Below are positions 1 to 6,646 of a stretch of 42,231 nt of DNA, in pieces (position 1 is the stretch's first letter; each line of letters begins with the position of its first letter). The notes under the pieces were generated by a model. It ran no database searches. It was not told where the DNA came from and saw only the letters and a program-made list of their open reading frames with translations. The DNA is from Corynebacterium sp. NML130628 (lineage in GTDB: Bacteria; Actinomycetota; Actinomycetes; Mycobacteriales; Mycobacteriaceae). The stretch covers positions 1 to 42,231 of the forward strand of contig NZ_MLAL01000013.1 in the NCBI RefSeq assembly GCF_001875665.1. The letters are read 5' to 3'. The position numbers were made by a program, and so were the translations under genes.

Positions 1-267
1 CAAGAAGGAACCGTGGCGTAGTTTCGGGATAGTCACATCGACGGTGTTGACCCGTGTATCCAGTAGTCGGTGGCGGTAGCCGTTGCGGTGGTTGACGCGG
101 TTGTCGCTGGTGGTGCCGTAGTCAGCGCTGCCGACAGTATCGTCTTGGGCAGATAGAATTTGGTTGATGAAATCACCGAGCATCTGACGCATCAGATCGG
201 GTGATGCTTGAGTGAGTAGCTCTTCGAGATACGCGGTCGGGTCGATAGACTAAGGGCCAGCGGCCAT
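1..267 (-). pseudogene. IS256-family transposase, N-terminal part with amber codon
   Basis: From an ATG at 267 the minus strand reads MAAGP, then a TAG stop at 252-250, then an open frame to the window edge. That frame contains SPDLMRQMLGDFINQILSAQ and later NRVNHRNGYRHRLLDTRV followed by VTIPKLRHGSF. The RNGYR..RLLDTRV..VTIPKLR pattern is characteristic of the N-terminal region of IS256/Mutator transposases. No good alternative start lies between the stop and the conserved region; the next in-frame ATG is inside it. The copy is therefore probably inactive unless the stop is read through. The catalytic DDE region is outside the window. Confidence 0.6.
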
Positions 268-325
268 TATCGGTGAAACTCCTTCTAGATCAGAGCCTCA
301 CGCACAAACTTCCTGACACCCTCAC
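1..325 (-). mobile_element. IS256-family element, left end (continues beyond window start)
   Basis: The stretch contains the N-terminal coding part of an IS256/Mutator-type transposase on the minus strand, preceded by a short non-coding leader. Read on the minus strand, about 295-325 (GAGGGTGTCAGGAAGTTTGT and following) resembles the terminal repeat typical of IS256-family elements, so the element probably ends near 322-326. The other end lies outside the window, so neither the paired repeat nor a target duplication can be checked. The family call is from remembered similarity; the exact boundary is tentative. Confidence 0.55.
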
Positions 326-437
326 CGCGAAAGCCACTTGTGCGACTTCTTGCCCCGTGCAGCTGTCACGCCCAGGCCCGTTAGGTAGACACCTCTGAAA
401 CCGACAACACAGTGTCGGAGAAAGGTAACCTACCCTA

Positions 438-752
438 ATGCCACGGAAAACATATTCGGAGCAATTCAAGCGCGACGCCGTCGCCATGTACGAGAACACG
501 CCAGAGGCCTCACTGAAAACCACGGCCGAAGACCTAGGCATCAACCGCGCCACACTACGTGCGTGGGTCCAACGACTCGGCACCGGTGCCAAAGCCCAAT
601 CCTTTCAAACAACAACCCCTGCCAACGAAGCAAAGATGCTGACGGACGCAGAACGACTTCGCCAGCTCGAACGCGAAAACGCCAAGCTCAGAGAAGAACG
701 CGACATCTTGCGCAAGGCAGCGAAGTATTTCATGGAAGAGACAAACTGGTGA
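438..752 (+). CDS. IS3-family transposase OrfA
   Basis: This 104-residue protein opens with MPRKTYSEQFKRDAVAMYEN, a typical IS3 OrfA helix-turn-helix start (HTH_Tnp_1 type). A second helix follows (TAEDLGINRATLRAWVQRLG). The C-terminal half is a leucine-zipper-like coiled coil (RLRQLERENAKLREERDILR) ending in AAKYFMEETNW. OrfA proteins bind the terminal repeats and, in intact elements, provide the N-terminus of the OrfAB transposase made by -1 frameshifting. Length and architecture are normal. No obvious A6G-type slippery run was seen near the end. The family call is firm; whether it is expressed is unknown. Confidence 0.88.
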   Translation: MPRKTYSEQFKRDAVAMYENTPEASLKTTAEDLGINRATLRAWVQRLGTGAKAQSFQTTTPANEAKMLTDAERLRQLERENAKLREERDILRKAAKYFMEETNW

Positions 753-803
753 TCCGCTTTAAGGTTTGTTGATGACCACCGCACCGAGTACTCGGTCAAG
801 CGG

Positions 804-1634
804 ATGTGCACGGTGCTCGATATCAACCGAAGCTCCTACTACAAGTGGAAAGCCACCAAGCCTAGGCGGCAACGCCGCCAGGTGGCCGATGCGCTTCTGG
901 GAGTAAAAGTCAAGACGATCTTCGAGGAAAAAGACCAACTCTACGGTGCGAAACGCATCGCCGCTGAGCTGAACTACAGTGACAAATACCTCGATAATGA
1001 TCCGGTAAACCACAAGCGTATCGCCCGGATTATGCGCTTGCTGCGGCTGCGTGGCTACACGAAAAAACGCAACGTCACCACCACGCGATCCGCCCGCAAC
1101 CGGAAGGTGTTTGCCGACTTAGTCAAGCGTAACTTCACTGCACAAGCGCCTAATATGGTCCTTGTCGGCGATATCACCTACCTACCGGTTGCCGGTGGGG
1201 CGAATATGTATTTAGCAACGGTGATCGACTGTTACTCCCGACGTCTTGTAGGCTTCGCGATTGCCGATCACATGCGCACTGAGCTGGTAGAAGAAGCACT
1301 CGAGCATGCTCGTCGTAGTCGTGGAAGTCTTGCTGGGGCGATTTTTCACTCGGATCACGGCAGTGTATATACCTCGTCGCAGTTTCAGGCGACGTGTCGC
1401 CGCTTGCAGGTAACCCAGTCGATGGGTGCGGTTGGCACGAGTGCTGATAATTCGTTGGCGGAGTCGTTTAACGCGACGTTGAAGCGAGAAGTGCTCAAGG
1501 ACAACAAAGTCTTTGCAAACCAGTTGATATGTCGCCGCGATGTCTTTGCGTGGTGCGTGCGTTACAACACCAGTCGGCGTCATTCTTGGTGCAAGTATTT
1601 GACTCCTTGCGAGTACGAATCTCGTTGCGCGTAG
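804..1634 (+). CDS. IS3-family transposase OrfB (5' end disrupted)
   Basis: OrfB carries the rve/DDE integrase core. The first Asp lies in VGDITYL, the second in HSDHGSVYTS and the Glu in SADNSLAESFNATLKRE. The C-terminus RYNTSRRHS...LTPCEYE is also typical, so the catalytic domain is complete. The 5' end is odd. Homologous sequence clearly continues upstream of the ATG at 804 (FVDDHRTEYSVKR from 765), in the same frame as OrfA and separated from it only by its TGA. In the -1 frame, where IS3 OrfB normally starts, the sequence reads LVIRFKVC and stops at 770-772. A single extra base near 761-762 would explain this, restoring LVIRFRFVDDHR if removed. The normal OrfAB fusion product is probably not made, and independent initiation at 804 would lack part of the N-terminus. 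Confidence 0.75.
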   Translation: MCTVLDINRSSYYKWKATKPRRQRRQVADALLGVKVKTIFEEKDQLYGAKRIAAELNYSDKYLDNDPVNHKRIARIMRLLRLRGYTKKRNVTTTRSARNRKVFADLVKRNFTAQAPNMVLVGDITYLPVAGGANMYLATVIDCYSRRLVGFAIADHMRTELVEEALEHARRSRGSLAGAIFHSDHGSVYTSSQFQATCRRLQVTQSMGAVGTSADNSLAESFNATLKREVLKDNKVFANQLICRRDVFAWCVRYNTSRRHSWCKYLTPCEYESRCA

Positions 1635-1682
1635 CGATACGCTAGAGTTGAACCCATTATTTGACCACCCCATGGTGTCTAC

Positions 1683-1877
1683 TTTTCAGGGGTCGGCCCC
1701 GATGGCACGTGGCAACAGATGGAGGCCAACCGGCAAGATGCCGTCGAGCAAGCCCTTGCTGATGGGCTCATTACCGCGCGACCGAAAACACCGACTGGGT
1801 TGCCTGAGAAAGTCACGATTATCCGCACAACAAGCAAGACAGCGCCGACGCCGTGTGCTTTGATGATGCATTGCTAA
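1683..1877 (+). pseudogene. 3' remnant of an unrecognised gene next to the IS3 end
   Basis: Immediately after the right IS end, a plus-strand frame without a start codon runs from FSGVGPDGTWQQMEANRQDA through EQALADGLITARPKTPTG to a TAA at 1875-1877. It has about 64 codons with coding-like composition (GPDGTW, an amphipathic Gln/Ala helix, then a basic Pro/Thr tail). It has no 5' end in the window, so it is read as the C-terminal remnant of a gene cut by IS insertion or an IS-mediated deletion. I do not recognise the family. Confidence 0.45.
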
Positions 1878-1921
1878 CCATGAAGCTGGACCACAACCAC
1901 TTGACACAAAGCGCAAAAACA

Positions 1922-2026
1922 GGAATTTGGTGTCGCACGCACCAGCACAAGCACCAAATTCCCCCGCGCCCACCCAACGACCTGGGGAAATGCAAAACCC
2001 GCGCTCCAAAAAGCAGGAATTTGGTG
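1922..2026. repeat. 75-bp palindromic repeat (copy A) plus a partial copy
   Basis: Copy A spans 1952-2026: CACCAAATTCC at its left end and GGAATTTGGTG at its right, an 11-bp perfect inverted pair. It contains the reverse complement of the core TTTCCCCAGGTC. It is therefore inverted relative to copies B, C, E and F at 8940-9934. A further right end, GGAATTTGGTG preceded by CGCAAAAACA, lies at 1922-1932 and is probably a truncated copy. The unit occupies the space downstream of the ABC permease gene, so it could also act as a 3' hairpin. Confidence 0.75.
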
Positions 2027-2052
2027 CGCGGGAACCGGCCAGGCGGCGAAAC

Positions 2053-2781
2053 CTAGGCGTCCCGCGCCTCGGTCAGCAGCACGCCGATGACCCACAGCGC
2101 CACGGCCCAGACGGCGAAGATGCCGAGGGAGGCGCTGAGTTCCCAGTGTTGGGTGGGTTGGTTCATCATGAAGGCGATGAGGTTGTTGAAGGGCAGGAAC
2201 TTCGCAACGTCTTGGCCGTATTTGGGGATAAAGCCGACGATGGTTTCCAGGAGGAGCATCATGGACAGGCCGATGACGATGGCGGCGGAGGTGTTGCGGA
2301 CGATCCAGCCGACGCCCTGGGTGAACAGGGTGAGCAGGGCCATGCCGAGCGGGATTGCCCAGAGGGCGCGCTGGGTGGCTGAATTGGTGGTCCAGCCTGC
2401 GGGGATGGCGGTGGTGAGATCGGCGAGGGTGAAGGCGACGACGACGGCCACCAAGGTCGCAACGACTACGCCGACCACGCCGACGCACAGTTTCGCGAGG
2501 GCGACTTGCCAGCGCTGGGGTGTGAGTCGGAAATTGGTGGCGGGGATGCCGAAGCGGTATTCGGTGGTGACGGTCATGGCAGCCTGAACGATGACGACGA
2601 TCCCGATGGTCATGGAGACGGTCGAGACGACGGTCAGGGGTGTGTAGGGCATGCCGGAGGTGTTGGCGAGCCAGCCGAAGAGTGCACCGTAGATGCCGGC
2701 GACGATGATCATGGTGGCGCTGGTCCACCAGAAGGCGCGGGTGCTGCGGAGTTTGGTCCACTCGGAAAGTATGAGGTTCAT
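2053..2781 (-). CDS. ABC-2 type transporter permease
   Basis: This 242-residue integral membrane protein starts MNLILSEWTKLRSTRAFWWT, the typical beginning of actinobacterial ABC-2 permeases (cytoplasmic EWTKLRS then TM1). About six hydrophobic segments follow, including MIIVAGIYGALFGWLA, TIGIVVIVQAAM, VVGVVVATLVAVVVAFTL, ALWAIPLGMALLTLF, AAIVIGLSMMLLLETIV and SLGIFAVWAVALWVIGVLL. The internal TEYRFGIPATNFRLTPQRWQ loop is characteristic of the family. The start lies 2 bp after the stop of the ATPase gene, so the two are almost certainly co-translated and form one transporter. The substrate cannot be told; relatives export lipids, antibiotics or peptides. Confidence 0.85.
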   Translation of the reverse strand: MNLILSEWTKLRSTRAFWWTSATMIIVAGIYGALFGWLANTSGMPYTPLTVVSTVSMTIGIVVIVQAAMTVTTEYRFGIPATNFRLTPQRWQVALAKLCVGVVGVVVATLVAVVVAFTLADLTTAIPAGWTTNSATQRALWAIPLGMALLTLFTQGVGWIVRNTSAAIVIGLSMMLLLETIVGFIPKYGQDVAKFLPFNNLIAFMMNQPTQHWELSASLGIFAVWAVALWVIGVLLTEARDA

Positions 2782-2783
2782 GG

Positions 2784-3737
2784 TTACTTGCCTTCCTGGA
2801 CTGTATGTTCGGAGCGGGATGCGAACTGTTCGGTGCCTTCGGTGGATTGGATGTAGGCGTCTTCGAGGGAGGCGTGGTGTTCGCTGAGTTCGGTGAGGAT
2901 GACGCCGGCTTCGAAGGCGATGCGCCCGATGGTTTCGGGGGTGGCGTCGTTGATGGTGAGGTTGGGTCGGCCGTCGGCGTCGGTGCCTGGGCGGATGGTG
3001 GCGCCCGGCGCGCCTGCTTCCACGGCCGCCCGTAACGCCCCCAAGCCATCCTCCAAAGCGCGCACCACGACGCTTGAGCCGGAGTGGGCTTTGATGAAGT
3101 CGTGGACGGAGGTGTCGGCGACGAGTTTGCCTTTGCCGATCACGATGAGGTGGTCGGCGGTCTGCGCCATTTCGGCCAGGAGGTGGGAGGACACCAGGAT
3201 GGTGCGGCCTTCCTGCGCGAGGGCGCGGAGGAGGGAGCGGACCCAGCGGATGCCTTCGGGGTCGAGGCCGTTGACGGGTTCGTCGAGGATGAGGTATTCG
3301 GGGTCGCCGAGGAGTGCTGCGGCGATGCCGAGGCGTTGGCCCATGCCGAGGGAGAACCCGCCAACCTTCTTGCCGGCCACGTCGGTGAGGCCGACGAGGG
3401 AGAGGACTTCGTCGACGCGGGAGGTGGGGAGCCCGGAGGCCTGCGCCTGCCAGAGGAGCGTCGCGCGGGCGGAGCGGTTGGGGTGGACTCCTTTGGCGTC
3501 GAGGAGCGCGCCGACTTTTTGGGCGGGGCGTTTGAGGTTGCGGTAGCTGGTGCCGTCGATAAGGCAGCTGCCTGACGTGGGCTTATCCAGGCCGACGATC
3601 ATGCGCATGGTGGTGGATTTGCCGGCGCCGTTGGGGCCGAGGAATCCGGTGACAACTCCCGGTTTGACGCGGAAGCTGATGTCGTCGACGGCGCGGACGG
3701 GGCCGTAAGCCTTCGACAGGTTTTGGACTTCAATCAT
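2784..3737 (-). CDS. ABC transporter ATP-binding protein
   Basis: The ATPase subunit of the transporter has 317 residues from the chosen start MIEVQNLSKAYGPVRAVDDI. Walker A is GPNGAGKST (about residues 34-42), the signature is FSLGMGQRLGIA, Walker B is YLILDEPVNGLDPEG and the switch histidine is in VSSHLLAEM. SLGMGQR in place of LSGGQ is usual in the BcrA/drug-export branch. A C-terminal extension of roughly 90 residues (SSVVVRALEDGLGALR onwards) is typical of that branch. The start at 3737 was preferred over an upstream one at 3797 because family proteins begin MIEV..L.K.YG. It overlaps the Nudix stop by 8 bp (ATGATTGA), indicating translational coupling. Confidence 0.88.
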   Translation of the reverse strand: MIEVQNLSKAYGPVRAVDDISFRVKPGVVTGFLGPNGAGKSTTMRMIVGLDKPTSGSCLIDGTSYRNLKRPAQKVGALLDAKGVHPNRSARATLLWQAQASGLPTSRVDEVLSLVGLTDVAGKKVGGFSLGMGQRLGIAAALLGDPEYLILDEPVNGLDPEGIRWVRSLLRALAQEGRTILVSSHLLAEMAQTADHLIVIGKGKLVADTSVHDFIKAHSGSSVVVRALEDGLGALRAAVEAGAPGATIRPGTDADGRPNLTINDATPETIGRIAFEAGVILTELSEHHASLEDAYIQSTEGTEQFASRSEHTVQEGK

Positions 3738-4209
3738 GCGAAACAGTATGCCTGAGAATGTCCGGCAGCGCTGCACGCAGGCCCGGGTGGAGGGCAAGTT
3801 CTTCCAAAGTTGTCAGGGGAACCCAACGCAGTTCGACGCTTTCTTCGTTGGCAGTGGTCGCCAGTGGGTGGCCGGCGCGTACGCGGGCGAGCACGGTGGT
3901 GTAGGTCCAGCCGCTGGGCGCGGGACCGGACGTCACTAATTCCTTGTCGACGTCCACTTCGCCCCCATCGATGCCGCATTCTTCTGCTGTCTCCCTGAGT
4001 GCCGCTTGGGAGGCTGTTTCGTGTGAGTCGCGGGCGCCGCCGGGGATGCCCCACGTGTCGCCTTGGGCGGTCCAGGGGGCGCGGTGTTGCATGAGTACGA
4101 CGGGTTCGCCGTCGTGTGTGGCCTGCAGGAAGAGTCCTGCGGCGCCGTGTTTGCCCCACATTTTTTGTCCGTTGGGGCCTTCTACCCATCCGTTGCCGTC
4201 TCCTTGCAT
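3730..4209 (-). CDS. Nudix hydrolase
   Basis: The protein has about 159 residues from the chosen ATG (MQGDGNGWVEGPNGQKMWGK). It carries a complete Nudix box, GARDSHE-x7-RETAEECGI, matching GX5EX7REUXEEXGU, so the magnesium-binding glutamates are present. Nudix enzymes cleave nucleoside diphosphates linked to another group; this substrate cannot be deduced. A GTG start three codons upstream (4218) is possible. The ATG at 4209 is preferred because TACAGT lies exactly 7 nt upstream of it (4217-4222), the arrangement of a leaderless corynebacterial mRNA, and there is no Shine-Dalgarno sequence. It is first in an operon with the ABC genes and divergent from glnX. Confidence 0.85.
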   Translation of the reverse strand: MQGDGNGWVEGPNGQKMWGKHGAAGLFLQATHDGEPVVLMQHRAPWTAQGDTWGIPGGARDSHETASQAALRETAEECGIDGGEVDVDKELVTSGPAPSGWTYTTVLARVRAGHPLATTANEESVELRWVPLTTLEELALHPGLRAALPDILRHTVSHD

Positions 4210-4268
4210 GTGTTCCACTGTAGGTCGTTTCCTAGAAATAGGCAGGGTGTGGTGGTTATGGTTGAGGA
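4210..4268. promoter_or_regulatory. Divergent promoters for the Nudix gene and glnX, both predicted leaderless
   Basis: On the minus strand TACAGT (4217-4222) lies 7 nt before the Nudix ATG at 4209. On the plus strand TATGGT (4257-4262) lies 6 nt before the glnX ATG at 4269. Both fit the corynebacterial -10 pattern TANNNT with the start codon at or next to the expected transcription start. No clear -35 hexamers are seen, which is common in this genus. For glnX the spacer TGAGGA looks like a ribosome site but sits too close to the ATG. Inference only; start-site mapping would settle it. Confidence 0.45.
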
Positions 4269-5630
4269 ATGACAGTCACGACGCCACCGCCCAGCGACGC
4301 CTGGTTGGATGATCTTGCGCTGCATCCGCAGCAGCGCGCGTCGAGCGGGCCGATCCGTGCGCTGCGCAGGTTGGCGGATTTCGTGATGACGACGCCGGGC
4401 AAGATGCTGGCGATGATGCTGGTGCTGACGGTGGCGGTGGGTGCGATTGGGTTTGCGCAGAGCCAGTCGATGAGTAAGCGGCAGCACGCCTTGGACGTGC
4501 TGGTGCAGACCACGGAGCCGATGAGCCACTCCGCCCACGTGCTGCTGACGTCGCTGTCGCAGGCGGACACGGTGGCCACGACGGGCTTCGTGCAGCCGGG
4601 GTTGATGACGCCGGAGGAGGTGGAGGCGTATTTGGCATCGATAGATCAGGCGGTGATCGCTGCCAGCGACATTTACGAGGGCGCCTCCGAATTGACGCGG
4701 CCGGAGGACCAGGAGCGTATCCAGAACCTGGTGCGCTCCATCCAGCGCGACCTGCCGCTGTACGTCGCGTTTATGGAGCGCGCGAAGGTGAACCAGCGCA
4801 TGGGCAACCCGGTGGGTGTGTCCTACATGTCTGAGGCGTCCAGCATGATACGCGAACGGATGATTACGTCGGCGAATACGTTGTTCGCGTTGACGCAGCG
4901 CCAGGTCGCGGTGGAGATGGTGCGCCTCAACGCGCCGCAGTGGGTGCCGCTTTCGGGCCTGGTTGCGGCGCTGCTGTTGCTGGCGGGCGCGCAGTGGTGG
5001 CTGTGGCGCACGTTCCGCCGCCGCTGGAACAAGGGGTTCGTGGCGGCCTCGGTGGCGATGGTGGTGGCGCTTGCGTGGGTTGCGGGTTCGAATTTTGTGT
5101 CGTGGCGCTCGGGGGTCGTCGGGTTTGAGCAGGCGGCCACGCCGTGGCGCCAGCTTACCGACGCCCGCATCCGCGCCCAGGAAACCCGCACCGACGAGAC
5201 GATGGCGCTGCTGCGCCGCCAGTCCGTGGCGGAGTCGACGGAGTCCTTCGAGTCCACGTACAAGACGGTGGGCTCCGCGTTGGAGAGGGCGTCGGAGGCG
5301 CCGGAGGTGGCGTCGGCAAGAAGGGCGCTGGAGCAGTGGTCGCAGGCGCATAGCGAGCTGGTGGCGACGCTGGACGCCGGCCGTTTTGAGCGCGCCGTCG
5401 ACGTGCTGATGGTCGATAGTCCCGACCACCCGAGCGCGTCCACCGCGTACACGGAGCTGGACGAGAACATGGTGGAGCTGATTGAGGCGTCGCGGACCGA
5501 GATGCGCAACTACATCCACACCTCCCTGGACGCAACACGGCTGGTGTCGACGGTGGTGGCACTGCTTTCGCTGCTGGCCGTGATCTGCATGTGGTTCGGG
5601 GTGCAACGCCGATTCAGGGAGTACGTATGA
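4269..5630 (+). CDS. glnX: GlnX, membrane component of the PknG signalling pathway
   Basis: This 453-residue membrane protein has four hydrophobic segments, at roughly 44-64, 226-246, 256-277 and 424-445. Between TM1/TM2 and TM3/TM4 lie two large, helical extracytoplasmic domains. This topology, and the position directly before glnH and pknG, identifies it as GlnX. In C. glutamicum GlnX, GlnH and PknG are needed to sense extracellular glutamate/aspartate and control OdhI phosphorylation. GlnX is expected to pass the signal from the lipoprotein GlnH across the membrane to cytoplasmic PknG. Its TGA overlaps the glnH start by 4 bp (ATGA), indicating translational coupling. The assignment rests mainly on context and topology. 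Confidence 0.85.
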   Translation: MTVTTPPPSDAWLDDLALHPQQRASSGPIRALRRLADFVMTTPGKMLAMMLVLTVAVGAIGFAQSQSMSKRQHALDVLVQTTEPMSHSAHVLLTSLSQADTVATTGFVQPGLMTPEEVEAYLASIDQAVIAASDIYEGASELTRPEDQERIQNLVRSIQRDLPLYVAFMERAKVNQRMGNPVGVSYMSEASSMIRERMITSANTLFALTQRQVAVEMVRLNAPQWVPLSGLVAALLLLAGAQWWLWRTFRRRWNKGFVAASVAMVVALAWVAGSNFVSWRSGVVGFEQAATPWRQLTDARIRAQETRTDETMALLRRQSVAESTESFESTYKTVGSALERASEAPEVASARRALEQWSQAHSELVATLDAGRFERAVDVLMVDSPDHPSASTAYTELDENMVELIEASRTEMRNYIHTSLDATRLVSTVVALLSLLAVICMWFGVQRRFREYV

Positions 5631-6646
5631 TGCGCAAGGCTGGGTCGTTGGTGGTGGCGCTCGCGGTGGCGGCGGGCGCGGCGGGATGTGCTCCGAGGTC
5701 CTCCCTGGGGACGTTGGAGTCACCGCCGACGGGGACGGCGTCCACGGCGCACGAGGCGATCCCGCTGCCGCCCGGCGCGCTCCTGGACGGGGCGGGCAAG
5801 CAGCCCTCGGCGAAGTTTGTGCCGCACGGCCTGGACTGGGAGGGCTCGCTTCGCCCGCGCGAGACCACCCAGGACGAGCCAGGTGACCCGGCCCTGGAGC
5901 GGATCCGGCAGCGCGGCCGCCTGGTCGTGGGCGTGGAGCAGTCCCAGTACCTGCTGTCCTACCGCGATATGGTGCGCGGCCAGCTGCGCGGGTTTGAGGT
6001 CGAGCTGGCGCAGGAGATCGCCCGCGACCTGTTGGGGGACCCCGAGGCGGTGGACTTCCGCTTCGTGGACTCGGCTTCGCGTGCGGAGCTGCTGCAGAAG
6101 GGCCGTGTGGACGTTGTGATCAGGACGATGTCGATTACCCCGGAGCGGGCCGCCAAGGTGGCGTTCTCCACCCCGTACTTGAAGTCGCAGGTCAGGGTGC
6201 TGGCCCCGGACGATCGCGGCATCACAAGCATGGACGACCTGCCCGAGCGCACGGTGTGCGTCGTCGACGGCACCACCCTGCTCCACATCGTGCGCACCCT
6301 CGCGCCGCAGTCGCCGGTGCTGCGCACCCGCTCCTGGTCCGACTGCCTCATGGCCACCCAACAATTCCAGGCCGACGCCATCATCGCCGACGACGCCATC
6401 CTCGCCGGCATGATCGCCCAAGACCCCCACACCGACATCCTGCCGGACGCGCTGGCCACCCAGTACTACGCCGTCGGCATCCCGCTCGGCAACGATTCGG
6501 TGGTGCGCCAGGTCAACGCCACCATCGAACGCATCAGGGCCGACGGCACCTGGCGCCGCATGTTCCAGGAGTGGCTGTCGGATTCCACCACAGACCCCTA
6601 CCCCCCACCGCTGATGTACCGGGAGGAACCCAATGAGCACGAATGA
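5627..6646 (+). CDS. glnH: GlnH, amino-acid-binding lipoprotein
   Basis: The protein has 339 residues from MMRKAGSLVV. It has a lipoprotein signal ending in a lipobox AGAAGC, so Cys21 is the expected lipidated residue. After a Pro/Gly-rich linker, an SBP_bac_3 fold runs from RLVVGVEQSQYLLSYRD to WRRMFQEWL. It includes DVVIRTMSITPERAAKVAFS, the segment whose Arg binds the amino-acid carboxylate in this family. In C. glutamicum GlnH binds Asp/Glu and signals through GlnX to PknG instead of serving a transporter. No permease genes lie nearby, which fits. The start at 5627 is chosen over an upstream 5591 because it gives a proper signal peptide and the ATGA overlap with glnX. Its 3' end overlaps pknG by 14 bp. 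Confidence 0.9.
   Translation: MMRKAGSLVVALAVAAGAAGCAPRSSLGTLESPPTGTASTAHEAIPLPPGALLDGAGKQPSAKFVPHGLDWEGSLRPRETTQDEPGDPALERIRQRGRLVVGVEQSQYLLSYRDMVRGQLRGFEVELAQEIARDLLGDPEAVDFRFVDSASRAELLQKGRVDVVIRTMSITPERAAKVAFSTPYLKSQVRVLAPDDRGITSMDDLPERTVCVVDGTTLLHIVRTLAPQSPVLRTRSWSDCLMATQQFQADAIIADDAILAGMIAQDPHTDILPDALATQYYAVGIPLGNDSVVRQVNATIERIRADGTWRRMFQEWLSDSTTDPYPPPLMYREEPNEHE

Larger units (their letters stand above)
385..1682 (+). mobile_element. IS3-family insertion sequence
   Basis: The orfA/orfB pair is bounded by a short inverted match: GTAGACACC at 385-393 and its reverse complement GGTGTCTAC at 1674-1682. Both lie just outside the transposase genes, as expected for IS3 terminal repeats. The match beyond these 9 bp is poor and no clear target-site duplication was seen, so the boundaries are approximate. 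The element sits between an IS256 end on the left and the 3' remnant of another gene on the right. This makes the region a small insertion hot spot. Confidence 0.55.

Noticed and set aside
5627..6646. GlnH as the binding protein of an amino-acid ABC importer
   Set aside because: No permease or ATPase genes for import lie nearby, while glnX and pknG overlap it on both sides.
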